A DNA stretch of 64,000 nucleotides from Spinacia oleracea (GCF_020520425.1 NC_079490.1:930001-994000); one strand, 5' to 3'; shown: positions 9,609 through 20,980, counted from the first letter of the stretch. Made by a program: numbers and translations. Notes: generated by a model not told the origin, from the letters alone.

Positions 9609-12005
9609 TTATCTAGTGCCTGATGCTATTGAAGTTGGACAAGGAGGGGCAGGCACTTCAACAAGGCCTTCAAGCATCTGTGTAACCGCTCTCATGCTTG
9701 GTCGGAGACTTGGATCTTCTTGGATACACCAAAGGGAAATCTTTACAAACCTCTTCAGTCGTATTATGTCACTAATCGCCTCTATGTCATCGTTAACAAG
9801 TTGATCTAATCTGTTAGAAAAGTAGCAATCAAATGCCCAATCTGTCAAAATGGCTTCTTCCTCCTCTATACGATCCATGCATACACTTCTTCGACAACAT
9901 ATGATCTCCAACAAAATAACCCCGAAGCTATACACATCTACCTTCAATGTCACCGGTTTGTTCTTGAACCATTCAGGAGCTACATACCCTTTGGTCCCTC
10001 TGATTGCTGTTGTTGTGTGCGTTTGGTTTTGAGCCATAAGTTTTGCTATCCCAAAATCAGCAATAAGTGCATTCTGATGGTCGTCTAGAAGTATGTTTTG
10101 GGGCTTTATATCACAATGAATGATCTGAGTGCTGCACTCCTCGTGCAAGTACAGTAGACCCCTCGCGATTCCTTCAGAAGTCTTAATCCTTGCTTCCCAG
10201 CTTGGCCTATGATCACCAAATAGGAAATCTGCTAGGCTACCATTTCTCATGAATTCGTAGACTAACAACCGCTGATCACCCTCCTTGCAAAATCCAACAA
10301 GTCGAACTAGATTCTTGTGATGGGTCTTGCCTATTGTATTCACTTCTGTTTCAAACTCCTTATCAGCATTGTTAGATATCCTATCCAACTTTTTGACAGC
10401 AACAAAAGTTAGGTAATTTCCTGCTCCAATCACGCCTTTGTAAACAGCCCCAAAAGCCCCTCTTCCTAACTCTTCCTTGAATCCATCAGTCGCTTCTTCA
10501 AGAACTTTGTAGCTGAAGCAATGGACATTATCATACTCTTTACGAGGTTGTTTAACACTTCTAAGCTGCTTTTTACGGTAGATGAAGAAAAAACCCACCA
10601 TTAATAATCCTAAATTTACGAAAACAGAGCCACCTAATAGGACTGAAACTACAGTGTTCAGCTTGGTTTTCTCTTTTGTGATGAGTGGGGCAGTGGAGTA
10701 CGTACCATTTCCTACCTTCAGCCAAGCGGTCTCGCTAACTTTCCTGTCATGATTTCCACCGGAGAACAGCGGCTTATACTTGCAGCAGGTGTCCTTATCC
10801 CCCACCCAGGTAGCAACAGCACAGAAACGGTCACCAAGACATGAACTCTTGCATTGTTCTTCAGTGATACCTTCAAACCTTTTATCACATTTATCACTAT
10901 CAAACTTAGTGTTCTGAAGTCGTACTAGATTATATTCAACGAAGACACCATCCTTTCCATCATCTTCCGAAAGCTGAAAATCTGGTTTGCAGCTGCCATA
11001 CTTGTCAGTAGGATCTACCAGAGAATAATGAGAAGGGCAATCACAGCTGATACTATGAGCCACATCATCATAACTACAGATACTGTTAAACCCACACCCT
11101 ACATTGCAGATATTTACTATTATTGAATACATCTTGGACCAACCAACTTCATTGTTTGTAAAATTTCTTGGGTGATAATACCATGTAAGAAGTCCATAAA
11201 AACTCAGAGTTACTCTCTGATAATAATCTCTGCTAGACACTATAACTGTGTCTTCAGGGATGAAATTATACACCGCGGTGCCGTTTTCTGCCGCTACATA
11301 CATCTGCCCTGATACATTGTAAATAACTTGCTTACCTTGATTTGGAGGATTCCAAGTGTTACTAGCAAAGTAAGGTCGAGTATCGGCCCAGTAAATGGTT
11401 TGGTCCATTACATGCAAGACCGCGTTCCCATCTGTTTGCAGGCGCAGTTGGTACCTGCCTTTGGTGAAATTAGTTTCCGAAAGCCGAGAGTCGACAGCAC
11501 CTTCTATGTTCATAACTTGAGTAGGCAGCAAAGTGTCTGTTGGATGCTCAAAGCTTTGCCAAACTGGATTACTATCACTGCTACTTGTGAGGATCATATT
11601 TCCGGTATCACTCATGAAGCCGTAGCTAACAACGTTGCCATTTAAATCAGAAGAGGTATTCCACAAGTTGGACCCCTGAGGATTACTGAGTATTAGACCT
11701 TCATCAGTAGTGATTGTCACTGATGATCCTTGTGGAACAGGGTTACCTTCATTTGCAAACCAAACAATTGTGTCTGGTATTTTGGCATACCAGATAGCAA
11801 GCAAGAACAGATTAGTGTGGTTGAGATATTGGTGAAAGCCGAAGGCGAAATCGCCTGAAGGTGAAAGCCACGAAGAACCATTGATGATGGCTGAGAGAGA
11901 ATTACCAACTGGTATATTGCTTCTGCTCTGAGCAGAAATGGATGGTGATAATAGGAGGATGAGTGCTGTGAAAAAGGAAAATATGTAAGAAAGAGGCTTA
12001 ACCAT
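9609..12005 (-). CDS. G-type lectin S-receptor-like Ser/Thr kinase (LECRK-type), intact
   Basis: A single-exon gene of 798 codons. The open frame runs 51 codons further upstream, but the ATG at 12005 was chosen because it starts a signal peptide (MVKPLSYIFSFFTALILLL) and matches the starts of the two paralogues. Order of parts: signal peptide 1-26; bulb-type lectin domain about 30-150, ending WQSFEHPTDTLLP (149-161); cysteine-rich EGF/PAN-like region about 300-410; transmembrane helix about 453-475; kinase domain with GRGAFGAVYKG (514-524), VAVKK (Lys about 538), HCDIKPQN (630-637), DFG (650-652) and GYVAPEW. HCD in place of HRD makes it a non-RD kinase, a class often linked to innate immune receptors. 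It should act at the plasma membrane as a receptor for an unknown ligand. Its closest relative is the truncated copy at 13465-14995. Confidence 0.92.
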   Translation of the reverse strand: MVKPLSYIFSFFTALILLLSPSISAQSRSNIPVGNSLSAIINGSSWLSPSGDFAFGFHQYLNHTNLFLLAIWYAKIPDTIVWFANEGNPVPQGSSVTITTDEGLILSNPQGSNLWNTSSDLNGNVVSYGFMSDTGNMILTSSSDSNPVWQSFEHPTDTLLPTQVMNIEGAVDSRLSETNFTKGRYQLRLQTDGNAVLHVMDQTIYWADTRPYFASNTWNPPNQGKQVIYNVSGQMYVAAENGTAVYNFIPEDTVIVSSRDYYQRVTLSFYGLLTWYYHPRNFTNNEVGWSKMYSIIVNICNVGCGFNSICSYDDVAHSISCDCPSHYSLVDPTDKYGSCKPDFQLSEDDGKDGVFVEYNLVRLQNTKFDSDKCDKRFEGITEEQCKSSCLGDRFCAVATWVGDKDTCCKYKPLFSGGNHDRKVSETAWLKVGNGTYSTAPLITKEKTKLNTVVSVLLGGSVFVNLGLLMVGFFFIYRKKQLRSVKQPRKEYDNVHCFSYKVLEEATDGFKEELGRGAFGAVYKGVIGAGNYLTFVAVKKLDRISNNADKEFETEVNTIGKTHHKNLVRLVGFCKEGDQRLLVYEFMRNGSLADFLFGDHRPSWEARIKTSEGIARGLLYLHEECSTQIIHCDIKPQNILLDDHQNALIADFGIAKLMAQNQTHTTTAIRGTKGYVAPEWFKNKPVTLKVDVYSFGVILLEIICCRRSVCMDRIEEEEAILTDWAFDCYFSNRLDQLVNDDIEAISDIIRLKRFVKISLWCIQEDPSLRPSMRAVTQMLEGLVEVPAPPCPTSIASGTR

Positions 12006-13464
12006 TGTCAGAAAAAGGGATTTCTGATTTTTGAACCAATAAAAACTGCTTGCTAAATAAAGGTATAAGGAGTCAAGGACCACCATTCCCATCAGGTCAT
12101 GCAAGGAAAGTTGAATTAGTCTAAGGCTCTTTAAAATATATTGGTCCCTAGACTCCAAACCACTCCTTCAAACCTACCCCTATCTGAATGTAATCATCTT
12201 GTTAGTAGTTTAAAATCACTGTCACTCACACTGTATGTGTAGTATTAATATCAGATTGTTGCTAGTTTTATTGTTAAATTAACATTTATTTTATTGTGAC
12301 TACTAATCACTAGTTATCAGTGATGTAAATGGGGCAATTAGTGCAAGAAAAGTCTATAGCTTGAAGTGCTTATTTGGTTGGTATGTGATTGAAATGGTCA
12401 TAGCACAAAATAAATCAACATGTGGTCTCCCCACATAATGTGTATTTTTGTGAATTGAAAAGTATTTTCTTTTGACTATTTTGTTTCTCTTGGTTCTGTA
12501 GCAGTCACCATTAACGTCTTTGACGGTATTTTTCTATGTGTGCAGTAGAATTATCTCTGATGCCGAAAATCCTTGATGTGCCAAGCTCGGGCTAGGGTAG
12601 GAGACTCATCACTCACATATTTACTTGGTGTAAAATTTTACTGAGTAAGTACATAATTTCCCCGAATGTCAAACTAAGTTGTAAAATTTTTCTTTACGTC
12701 TATCACGCTAAATTATGTAGAAATACATATTTGATGTCTCATACTCCGTATTATAATGGACATACACCTCTTTATAGCACAAGATATATAACCTACAACA
12801 TCATAAGTTTCCTAAGTCACAACTCTTATCACATAACTTTATCACACAACCTTATCACAACTCAGAATTCATTTCCTTTGTCTGCTGATGCAAATCATGA
12901 AACATTGTAGTAAAAAAAAACTCTGCTTCACTGCTTGCATACATGACCAATACTGAATTGTGGTGTTGTATAATTATTTAGTGTCAGGATTTTCTTGCTT
13001 CATGATAGACAGGGAGGTCGAAATTTTCAGGTTGAGATAGTTCACAAAGGTCGAGTTTTAAACTAGTCTGTGACTCTGTACTTCTGTAGTCTTCTAACAT
13101 AGTGTCATGCATGATGTACAGTACACATACTAACTATAAGTCTTCAATTTCCGAAACAAGCTAATCTCGTCTAATGTCTTTGTAGTTGATTATGCAATGA
13201 TGGACAAGCCAGCAAACCCCGTCCACACTACAAGTCCACTGACATGAAATTTAAGCCAAGGAGAAATTGCGTTGAGATGGGTGAACAATAAAGGTGTGTA
13301 ACTGTAGCCTTTCTTTTGTCTTATAACTTGTAAAGCTTACTTATTTCTTTGCAAAAATGTGTATGGTTTACATTTACTGTCAAATATTTTCGAGTATTGT
13401 AGAATTGTAGTGTAAAAATATCATTCCCAACATTAAATTACCAGAATACATGCATTTAGCCTAG
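12006..13464. other. Receptor cluster spacer A, homologous to spacer B
   Basis: No gene. The sequence from about 12360 (GGTCATAGCACAAAATAAAT, ATTAACGTCTTTGACGGTAT, CCAAGCTCGGGCTAGGG) and from about 13175 (TAATGTCTTTGTAGTTGAT, GGGTGAACAA) recurs in the same order at 15600-15770 and 16195-16320. The spacer was therefore copied together with the genes. The part next to 12005 should hold the promoter of the 9609-12005 gene. Confidence 0.65.
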
Positions 13465-14995
13465 GGGTTCAGTATTGGATAGTAGTAATAGAAAACAAGG
13501 TTAAACAAGGAGGTATAGGAAGATCTACAAATCCTTCAAACATCAAACACCTGCATTGTAAGACTTCTAAGCTGCTTCTTAAGGTAGATGAAGAAAAATC
13601 CCAAAATTAATAGAGCAAAATTAACGAAAGGGAGCCACCTAAATAGAATTGATCAGCTATAGTGTTCACTGTTCAGCTGGGTGAGTGGACAGTGGAGTAT
13701 GTTCCATTTCCTACCTTCAGCCAAGCAGTCTCTCTAACATTGCTGTCATGATATCCACAAGAGAACAACGGCTTATACTTGCAGCAGGTGTCTCTAACCC
13801 AGGTCACAACAGCGCAGAAGCGGTCACCTAAACAAGAACTCTTGCATTGTTCTTCAGTGACACCTAGAAACCTTTTATCACATTTATCAAACTTTGTGTT
13901 CTGAAGTGGCACTAGATTATATTCAACGAATATACCATCCTTTCCATCATCTTCCAAAAGCTGAAAATCTGGTTTGCAGCTGCCGTACTTGTCAGTAGGA
14001 TCTATCAGAGAATAATTAGGAGGGCAATCACATCCGACGCTTTGAGCCACATCATCATAGCTACAGAGACTGTTAAACCCACACCCTACAGAGCAGATGT
14101 TTCCTGTTGTTGAATACATCTTGGACCAACCAACCCCATTGTTCTGGGTAAATTTTTTTGGGTGATAATACCATGTAAGAACTCCATAAAAATTCAGAGT
14201 TACTCTTTGATAATAATCTCTGGTAGAGACTACAATTGTTTTATCAGGGATGAAATTATATAAGATGGTCCCATCTTCTGCCACTATGTACATATGCCCT
14301 GAGACATTATATATTAGTTGCTTACCTTGATTTGGAGGAATCCAAGTGTCACTAGCAAAGTAAGGTTGAGCATCGGGCCAGTAAATGGTTCGGTCCATTA
14401 CATTCAAGACCGCATTACCATCTTGTTGCAGGCGCAGTTGGAACCTGCCTTTGGTGAAATTAGTTTCCGAAAGCCGAGAGTCGACAGTACCTTCTATGTT
14501 CATAAGTTGAGTAGGAAGCAAAGTGTCTGTTGGATGCTCAAAGCTTTGCCAAACTGGTTTACTATGACTGCTACTTGTGAGGATGAAATTTCCGGTATCA
14601 CTCATGAAGCCGTAGCTAACAACGTTGCCATTTAAATCTGAAGAGGTATTCCACAGGTTGGAGCCCTGAGGATCACTGAGTATTAGACCTTCATTAGTAG
14701 TGATTGTTACTGATGATCCTTGTGGAACAGGGTTACCTTCATTTGCATACCAGACAATTGTGTCTGGTATTTTGGCATACCAGATAGCAAGCAAGAACAG
14801 ATTAGTGTGTTTGAGATATTGGTGAAAGCCAAAGGCAAAATCGCCTGAAGGCGAAAGCCATGAAGAACCATTGATGATGGCTGAGAGAGAATTACCAACT
14901 GGTATGTTGCTTCTACTTTGAGCAGAAATGGATGATGATAATAGGAGAATGAGTGCTGTAAGAAAGGAAAGTATATGAGAAAGAGGCTTAGCCAT
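13465..14995 (-). pseudogene. Kinase-less lectin receptor copy with open ectodomain frame
   Basis: An open frame at 13673-14995 (440 codons) begins MAKPLSHILSFL and encodes signal peptide, bulb lectin domain and cysteine-rich region. It is nearly identical to the gene at 9609-12005 as far as KVGNGTYST, then ends in a new short tail. Transmembrane-like sequence is still visible at 13560-13660 but out of frame. It joins directly to a scrap of the 3' end (13490-13550), so almost the whole kinase domain has been deleted. If transcribed, it would give a secreted lectin-like ectodomain without membrane anchor or kinase. Such a protein could act as a decoy, but decay without function is the simpler reading. 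The ectodomain shows no stop, which is notable for a dead copy. Confidence 0.8.
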
Positions 14996-15149
14996 TCTTA
15001 GAAAAAGGAATAAATCTTATTATGAATTTGTGAACCAATAAAATCTGGTTGTTTAATAAATGTACAAAGTCAACAAAGATGACCTTTCATCCTGAAAAGT
15101 CAAATATCTTCTCTGTTTGTCAAGGACATTGAATAGTATGAGATGCCTT

Positions 15150-15272
15150 TTATACTGATGAGAGAGAGTTACCAACTGGTATATTTCCTCTACACTGAGC
15201 AGAAATGGGTGATGTTAATAGGAAGATGAGTGTTGTGAAGAAGGAAAATATGTAAGATCGAGGCTTAGTCAT
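15150..15272 (-). pseudogene. N-terminal fragment of a further lectin receptor kinase
   Basis: Forty codons, starting MTKPRSYIFSFFTTLIFLL and ending PVGNSLSSV with a stop, match the signal peptide and the first residues of the lectin domain of the neighbours. The following 5' flank (15273-15345) also resembles the flank at 15001-15065. Nothing further of this copy remains. It is a 5' relic placed directly upstream of the kinase-less copy. Confidence 0.75.
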
Positions 15273-16441
15273 TGCTAGGAAAAAAGGGTTTTTGATTTGT
15301 GAACCAAGAAAAGCTGGTTGCTAAATAAAGATTACAAGGATGGCAATCATCCTGAAAAAGTGAAAAGTCAACTGTCTTCTCCATTTTCCACCAGGTCATG
15401 CAAGGAAAGTTGAATAGTCTAAGGAAGACTCCCAGCCATTCCTCCAATTCTACCCCTATCCACTATACATCCTTATACCCACAAAAATATTAAAAGGAAA
15501 AAAAAAGAGCTCATTAACATTAATTTTATTGTGACAACTAATCACTAGTTATTAGTCTATAGTTTGAAGTCTTTAATACATTGGTATAATGGTATGTGAT
15601 TGAAATGGTCAGAGCACAAAATAATACTAGTAGTACTACTTTGTTTCTTTTGGTTCAGTAGTTCTAGTTATCATTAACGTCTTTGACGATATTCTCTTAT
15701 GTGTGCCGAAGAATCATCTCTGATTCTGGAAGTCCTTAGCGGGCCAAGCTCGGGCTAGGGGAGGATACTTATCACTTATGTATTGACTCTGTATAAAACA
15801 ATATACTTCGTACATAATTTTCTCAAATGTCACACAAACGTCTAATCATCAAAAAAATTTAGCTTGCCTACTGATGAAACGTTGTAGATGAGAAAACTCT
15901 GCTTTCATATATAATCTATACTGAATGGTGGTGCTTTGTAATTGATTGTATTTGAAAATTTGAGTGTCTGCAGTGAAGACATGGAGGTTGAAAATATCAG
16001 GTTCAGATAGCTCACAGCCTGAGTTTTAAACTGATCTGTAATCTGTAGTAATAAAATGTTTAAATACAACTACTCAATTTAAGATTAACTCTTGATTTCA
16101 CTTGGCATATCTTTTTAACGTTCTTTAAACTTAGATCATTGTGTTATGCACTGATGGACTCATACTAACTTTTAAACATTCAATTTTAAACAGGCTAATG
16201 TCTTTGTAGTCGATTATGCAATGGACTGACAAGCCAACACCATCTAAACTACAAGTCTGTTGACATGAAATTCAAGCATAGGAGAAATAATGCTTTGATG
16301 GGTGAACAAAACAGAGGTATGTAGTCTAACTCATGAAGTTAACTCATATCTTTGCAAAATGTGTATGATTTACTGTCAAACATTTCCGAATATTGTTGAT
16401 TTGTAGTGTAAATAAAGCTAAAATTAACAAAATACATACAT
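15273..16441. other. Receptor cluster spacer B
   Basis: No gene. It is collinear with spacer A in several blocks (CATTAACGTCTTTGACGAT, CCAAGCTCGGGCTAGGG, AATGTCTTTGTAGTCGATTA). The region next to 16441 should include the 3' UTR of the following gene. Confidence 0.6.
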
Positions 16442-18928
16442 TTAGCCTAGGGGTTTAGTGTTGGTAGTAGTAATAGAAAGCATGGTTGGACAAGGAGGTT
16501 TAGGCACTTCTGCAAGTCCTTCAAGCATCTGCATGACCATTTTCATTGTTGGACGGAGACTTGGATCTTCCTGGATACACCATAGGGAAACCATAAAGAA
16601 CCTCTTCAGTCGTTGCCAGTCATTTAGCGCCTCCATGTCATTATTGACCAGAGAATCTAATGTGTTAGATTGGTAACAATCAAATGCCCAGTCTGTCAAT
16701 ATTGCACCTTCTTCCTCTATGAATTCCATGCATACACTTCTTCGGCAACATATGATCTCTAACAAAAGAACTCCAAAGCTATACACATCTACCTTCACTG
16801 TGACTGGCTTGTTCCTAAACCATTCAGGGGCAACATACCCTTTAGTCCCTCTGATCGCCGTGTTTGTATGGGTTTGGTTTAGGACCAAAAGCTTTGCCAA
16901 CCCAAAATCAGCAATGCGAGCATTGTGATTGTCATCTAGAAGTATATTCTGGGGCTTTATATCACAATGTATGATCTGGGTGCTGCATTCCTCGTGCAAA
17001 TACAAGAGTCCTCTTGCAATACCTAAAGTAATTTGAATCCTTGCTACCCAGCTTGGCCTCAGTTCACCAAAAAGGTAGTTTGCTAAGGTTCCGTTGCTCA
17101 TGTATTCATATACTAATAGCCGTTGATCTCCTTCTTTGCAAAATCCCACAAGCCGTACTAAATTCCTGTGATGAGTCTGTCCAATTCCATTCACTTCAGT
17201 TCTAAATTCCTTATCCGCGTCATGGGATATCCGATCTAACTTCTTTACAGCAACACAAATTGGAGGACCTACTGTGGAAATCATGCCTCTATAAACAACC
17301 CCGAAAGCCCCTCTTCCTAACTCTTCCGTGAACCCCTTTGTGGCGTCTGTGAGTTCTTGGTAGCTGAAGCAATGGACATTACTGTTGTACTCTCTCAACT
17401 TTTTCCTTTGACCCTCCTCAAATTCTTTCAGTGGCTTCTTATGATAGATTAAGAAAATTCCCAAACTAATGGCACTTAAAAGAACTAAATTGACAAACAC
17501 AGAGCCACCTAGCAGAAATTTATCCAAAGATTTCACCTTGTTTTTTGCTTTTGGAGGAAATAATGGAACAAAAGTGTTGAGTGGGTCATTGGAAAAATTA
17601 ACATTTCCTACCTTAATCCAAGTAGTCTCCCTCACTTTGGTGTCTTGTCTTCCATAGGATAGCGGCGCCTTCTTCTTCCAACATATGGGAGAATTGCTAT
17701 CCTGGAAAGCCACAGCGGCACAGAAGCAATCAGTCAGACAAGACATTTTACAATCATCTTCATTGTAAGGCCCTAGCTTTTCATAATCACTAAATGGCCA
17801 GTTAGTACTAGGAAGGCGTTCCAGCCTGTATTCGTTCTTCATGGAGCGCTGTGCATATTCTACGCACCCATCTGCCTTGAAATCGGGTTTACAACTACCA
17901 TATGTATCATTAGAATCAAGTAAGGAGTAACCTGGTGGACACTTGCATGTTGGCCTTTTATCATCACCAAGGACGCAAATGCTGTTAAACCCACAAATTC
18001 CGCTCCCTAACTGTGGTCCAGAAGCTCCTATGCTTGTACACACGTTGTCTGGTAATGCCTGATCCATGGACCAACCGTTGCTTATGGAAGTTTTTGGGAT
18101 AGAATACCACATCAAAACCCCATCAAAATTCAAAGTTGCTCTCTGATAGTAACTTTTTGTTGGGTTCGTCTTGTTTTGTGGTAAGAGATCATATGTTGAG
18201 CCATCTGTTCTCAATACGTACATATACCCGGACTCATTATAGATCAATCTGTGACCTGTATTTGGTCGTTCATTAGTGCCACTAATATAATAAGCACCAT
18301 AGTTATAGCCGGATGCTCGGTCCCTGGTATTAAGAACAAGGTTTCCGTTAGGGATCAGACGCAACTGAAACCTGCCCTTTCTGAAATTATTTTCTGACAA
18401 CCGAGAGTTAACTACCCCGTTTATTTCCATAATCTGAGTAGGCAGTAGGGTATCTGTAGGATGGTTGAAGCTCTGCCAAACTGGGTCATTACTGCTGCTA
18501 TTTTTGAGGACTAAATTTCCAGTATCACTCATAAAACCATAGCTCACACCATTCCCATTGCTGAAATCATCAGAGGTGCTCCATAATAAGCTGCTTGCTT
18601 GAGGATCACTTAGGACTAGACCCTTGTCAGCAGTTAATGTTACTTTTGACCCTTCCCGAACAGGGTTTCCATCATTTGCATACCAGACAATTGTGTCAGG
18701 AATCTTTGCATACCAAATGGCAAGCAAGAAGAGGTTGCTATTGGTGGGTAATTGATGAAAGCCGAAAGCGAAATCACCTGAAGGTGAAAGCCATGGAGAG
18801 GCGTTGGTGGCGGCAGAGAGAGATTGACCAACGGCTATTTTGCCACTACTTTGAGCATAAATGGGTAATAATGGTAGGAAGATCAGTGTTGCAAAGAATG
18901 AAAAGATGCAAGTAAAAGGCTTAGCCAT
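16442..18928 (-). CDS. G-type lectin S-receptor-like Ser/Thr kinase (LECRK-type), intact
   Basis: A single-exon gene of 828 codons with no breaks. Parts: signal peptide 1-26 (MAKPFTCIFSFFATLIFL); bulb lectin domain about 30-150 with IWYAKIPDTIVWYAN and WQSFNHPTDTLLP (151-163); EGF/PAN-like cysteine region about 297-420; transmembrane segment about 471-495; kinase with GRGAFGVVYRG (538-548), VAVKK (Lys about 562), HCDIKPQN (654-661), DFG (674-676) and APEW (700-703). It is non-RD, like its paralogue, but clearly diverged in the cysteine region, where it has extra residues around CTSIGASGPQLGSGICG. It is probably a plasma-membrane receptor; the ligand is unknown. It is the upstream, most diverged member of the cluster. 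Confidence 0.93.
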   Translation of the reverse strand: MAKPFTCIFSFFATLIFLPLLPIYAQSSGKIAVGQSLSAATNASPWLSPSGDFAFGFHQLPTNSNLFLLAIWYAKIPDTIVWYANDGNPVREGSKVTLTADKGLVLSDPQASSLLWSTSDDFSNGNGVSYGFMSDTGNLVLKNSSSNDPVWQSFNHPTDTLLPTQIMEINGVVNSRLSENNFRKGRFQLRLIPNGNLVLNTRDRASGYNYGAYYISGTNERPNTGHRLIYNESGYMYVLRTDGSTYDLLPQNKTNPTKSYYQRATLNFDGVLMWYSIPKTSISNGWSMDQALPDNVCTSIGASGPQLGSGICGFNSICVLGDDKRPTCKCPPGYSLLDSNDTYGSCKPDFKADGCVEYAQRSMKNEYRLERLPSTNWPFSDYEKLGPYNEDDCKMSCLTDCFCAAVAFQDSNSPICWKKKAPLSYGRQDTKVRETTWIKVGNVNFSNDPLNTFVPLFPPKAKNKVKSLDKFLLGGSVFVNLVLLSAISLGIFLIYHKKPLKEFEEGQRKKLREYNSNVHCFSYQELTDATKGFTEELGRGAFGVVYRGMISTVGPPICVAVKKLDRISHDADKEFRTEVNGIGQTHHRNLVRLVGFCKEGDQRLLVYEYMSNGTLANYLFGELRPSWVARIQITLGIARGLLYLHEECSTQIIHCDIKPQNILLDDNHNARIADFGLAKLLVLNQTHTNTAIRGTKGYVAPEWFRNKPVTVKVDVYSFGVLLLEIICCRRSVCMEFIEEEGAILTDWAFDCYQSNTLDSLVNNDMEALNDWQRLKRFFMVSLWCIQEDPSLRPTMKMVMQMLEGLAEVPKPPCPTMLSITTTNTKPLG

Positions 18929-20546
18929 TGCTTGAAATTAGTGTGGTTTGGTTGTTGAGGAAACTGATCATATTATAATTTAGTAATGTCAAATGTGAAT
19001 CAGAAAAAGTTGGTTGTTGAATACAGGGCTAACTTTCCCTGCTCATTGTCAAATGAGTCTGCCTTATGTTATCAAGGGAATTTAATGATTCATGGTCCAT
19101 GCAATTGTGTAGGTCAATGATTGCTAGTTCAACAGTTGAAAGGGAGTAGGTCAACGTTTACTAATTTCTTGTGGATTATAGCACTTTGTCTCTTATAGTG
19201 CTCGCTAGTGCGGATGTTTGCTAGCTTAGTTTTTACAGATTCGTGGTGTTTCACTTTGTCTCTTCGTTAATTATTTTAGAAATACGAGTAACAGAATTTT
19301 GCTAAACTAAAATGAAACTCAAAGATGTAGTGAAATTGGTTCACAGTTTCACACATATAGTCAATATAATACAGAATATTGGCTATGCTTTCTTTTGACC
19401 ACATTCAGATGAATCACATCAGACAGAAGGAAACAGTTATTGAACACTATCTGTTGCGGAAACTACATAGAAGTTGAATTACTTCTGTCCTCTGGAGTTA
19501 GTTATCACATTGTCGTGATCCTTCACAATTAACAATATGACATGATTTTGCAAAAAAGACCCTTGATTTATTTGTGTAAATTTTATATTTTTCCGTTACT
19601 TAATTAAGTAATTAGGGGGTGTCGTATTAGGTATTGGTGTTGTTTTTGTATGTTAGTCATGCATGCATAGTTCAATTGCTAGCTTTACTCTGAATGCAAA
19701 TCTATTCTCATATTTAATAGTTGGGAGGTTGGAGAGCCACGTGGCCCCCTCCTGAAATTTCAATATTTTATTACATTTTTTATTTTTTTAAAAATGAAAC
19801 GTTCAAAACAAAGGAAAAATCAGAAGTTTTACAATCACTTTCTTCTCCAACCTTCAACTCTATCTAATTTATGCAAAAAATAATTTTATAAGAAATCTAT
19901 GTATTATATAGGGGGGGGGGGGCATTAAAGGGTATGCAATAGCCAATAGGTTTCCTAGAAGAGGAAAAAAAACAAATGATTGAGTAGTGAGGGAACCAAT
20001 TGCCAGCCTCAAAATTTTCATTGATGCAGGCTGAACAGCGAGAAAGAAAACACAATTTCACAATTAAAATAAGATCAGGCTGAACAAATGATGGATTACA
20101 GAAATGTGTTTGAGATGAGTGTCTTGTAGGAAATAGAATGAGAGTATGAGACATTTTCACAATTAAAATAATACAACAAATGATCAACAAAAACACAAGT
20201 TCTGACCAATCTAAGCTGATATTGGATTTATAAGAAAATTCTTTTTTGAGCCATCTGTTATATCCACTAAACAGAAGTCAATTTGACAACAATGATGATA
20301 TGGATAAATGAATCCATTTGTTTAACTTTGATGCCGCATAAAGATGATGTTACTTGAACTAGTGCCATTTCCGGATTGGTTAACAATGCTGAAGCTATTC
20401 ATTAGTATATTAGGATATGCAAATGGTTTTTACTTTGAGCAGCTTGATCAGTGCTGCTGCTGGTTTAGCTGCCTGATTTAATAATTCAAGTTGTGAAGAT
20501 GGGTATGGAGTTTGATTTGTCGGTTCAAAATTCAGTGGTGACAATG
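18929..20546. other. Intergenic stretch upstream of the receptor cluster
   Basis: It holds the presumed promoter of the 16442-18928 gene and no further gene. At about 19720-19855 a weak inverted pair (GTTGGGAGGTTGGAG and CTCCAACCTTCAAC) may be a small MITE. A poly-G run lies at about 19911-19922. The ORF at 19897-20196 is not convincing. Confidence 0.5.
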
Positions 20547-20554
20547 ACTCAAAA

Positions 20555-20846
20555 TAGACCTGATCAACATGAGCCCGGCCCGCCGGCCAGATTTTTTGCG
20601 GGTTTGGGCAGCAGTTTCTGGCCCCTTTCCGGGCCCGGCCCAGCCCGAAAGTTTTAAAAAAATTGCGGGCTTGGTAAACATAAAACTACACTTTTTAGTT
20701 ATAAATTTGGCCCGACTCGAAGCCCGGTATTTTAGGCCCGAAATAACGGGTCTGGGCACAAATCTGTGACCCGATTCTTAGCCCAGACTGATTTTATGCC
20801 CCGGTCCGGCCTGAACCCAGCCCGGCCCGCAATTTGATCAGGTTTA
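20555..20846. mobile_element. Non-autonomous hAT element
   Basis: The ends read TAGACCTGATCAA (left) and TAAACCTGATCAA (right, reverse complement), followed by GGCCCGG-rich subterminal sequence. ACTCAAAA occurs on both sides (20547-20554 and 20847-20854), an exact 8-bp target duplication as expected for hAT. The two overlapping ORFs inside (20532-20769) come from the GC-rich arms and are not genes. With its 292 bp it encodes no transposase. Confidence 0.8.
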
Positions 20847-20874
20847 ACTCAAAATGTGGAGATATTTCTGATTT

Positions 20875-20980
20875 TTTTTTGTTGTTGCAAATGAGCCATA
20901 AAGGGCGGGGATGAGAATCGATCCAGGATCACCTGGAATCGGGATGGAAGCTCTAACCAATTGAACTATCCATCACTCTC
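20875..20980 (-). mobile_element. tRNA-derived SINE
   Basis: On the minus strand it reads TAGTTCAATTGGTTAGAGC (Pol III A box) and then GGATCGATTCT (B box), and ends in an oligo-A tail, seen as the T run at 20872-20880. ATTTCTGATTT is present on both sides (20864-20874 and 20981-20991), an 11-bp target duplication. It lies about 20 bp from the hAT element. The short body suggests a minimal or truncated SINE. Confidence 0.75.

Noticed and set aside
12006-12158. 51-codon N-terminal extension of the receptor kinase
   Set aside because: Open by chance. The signal peptide starts at the ATG at 12005 and the paralogues start at the same position.
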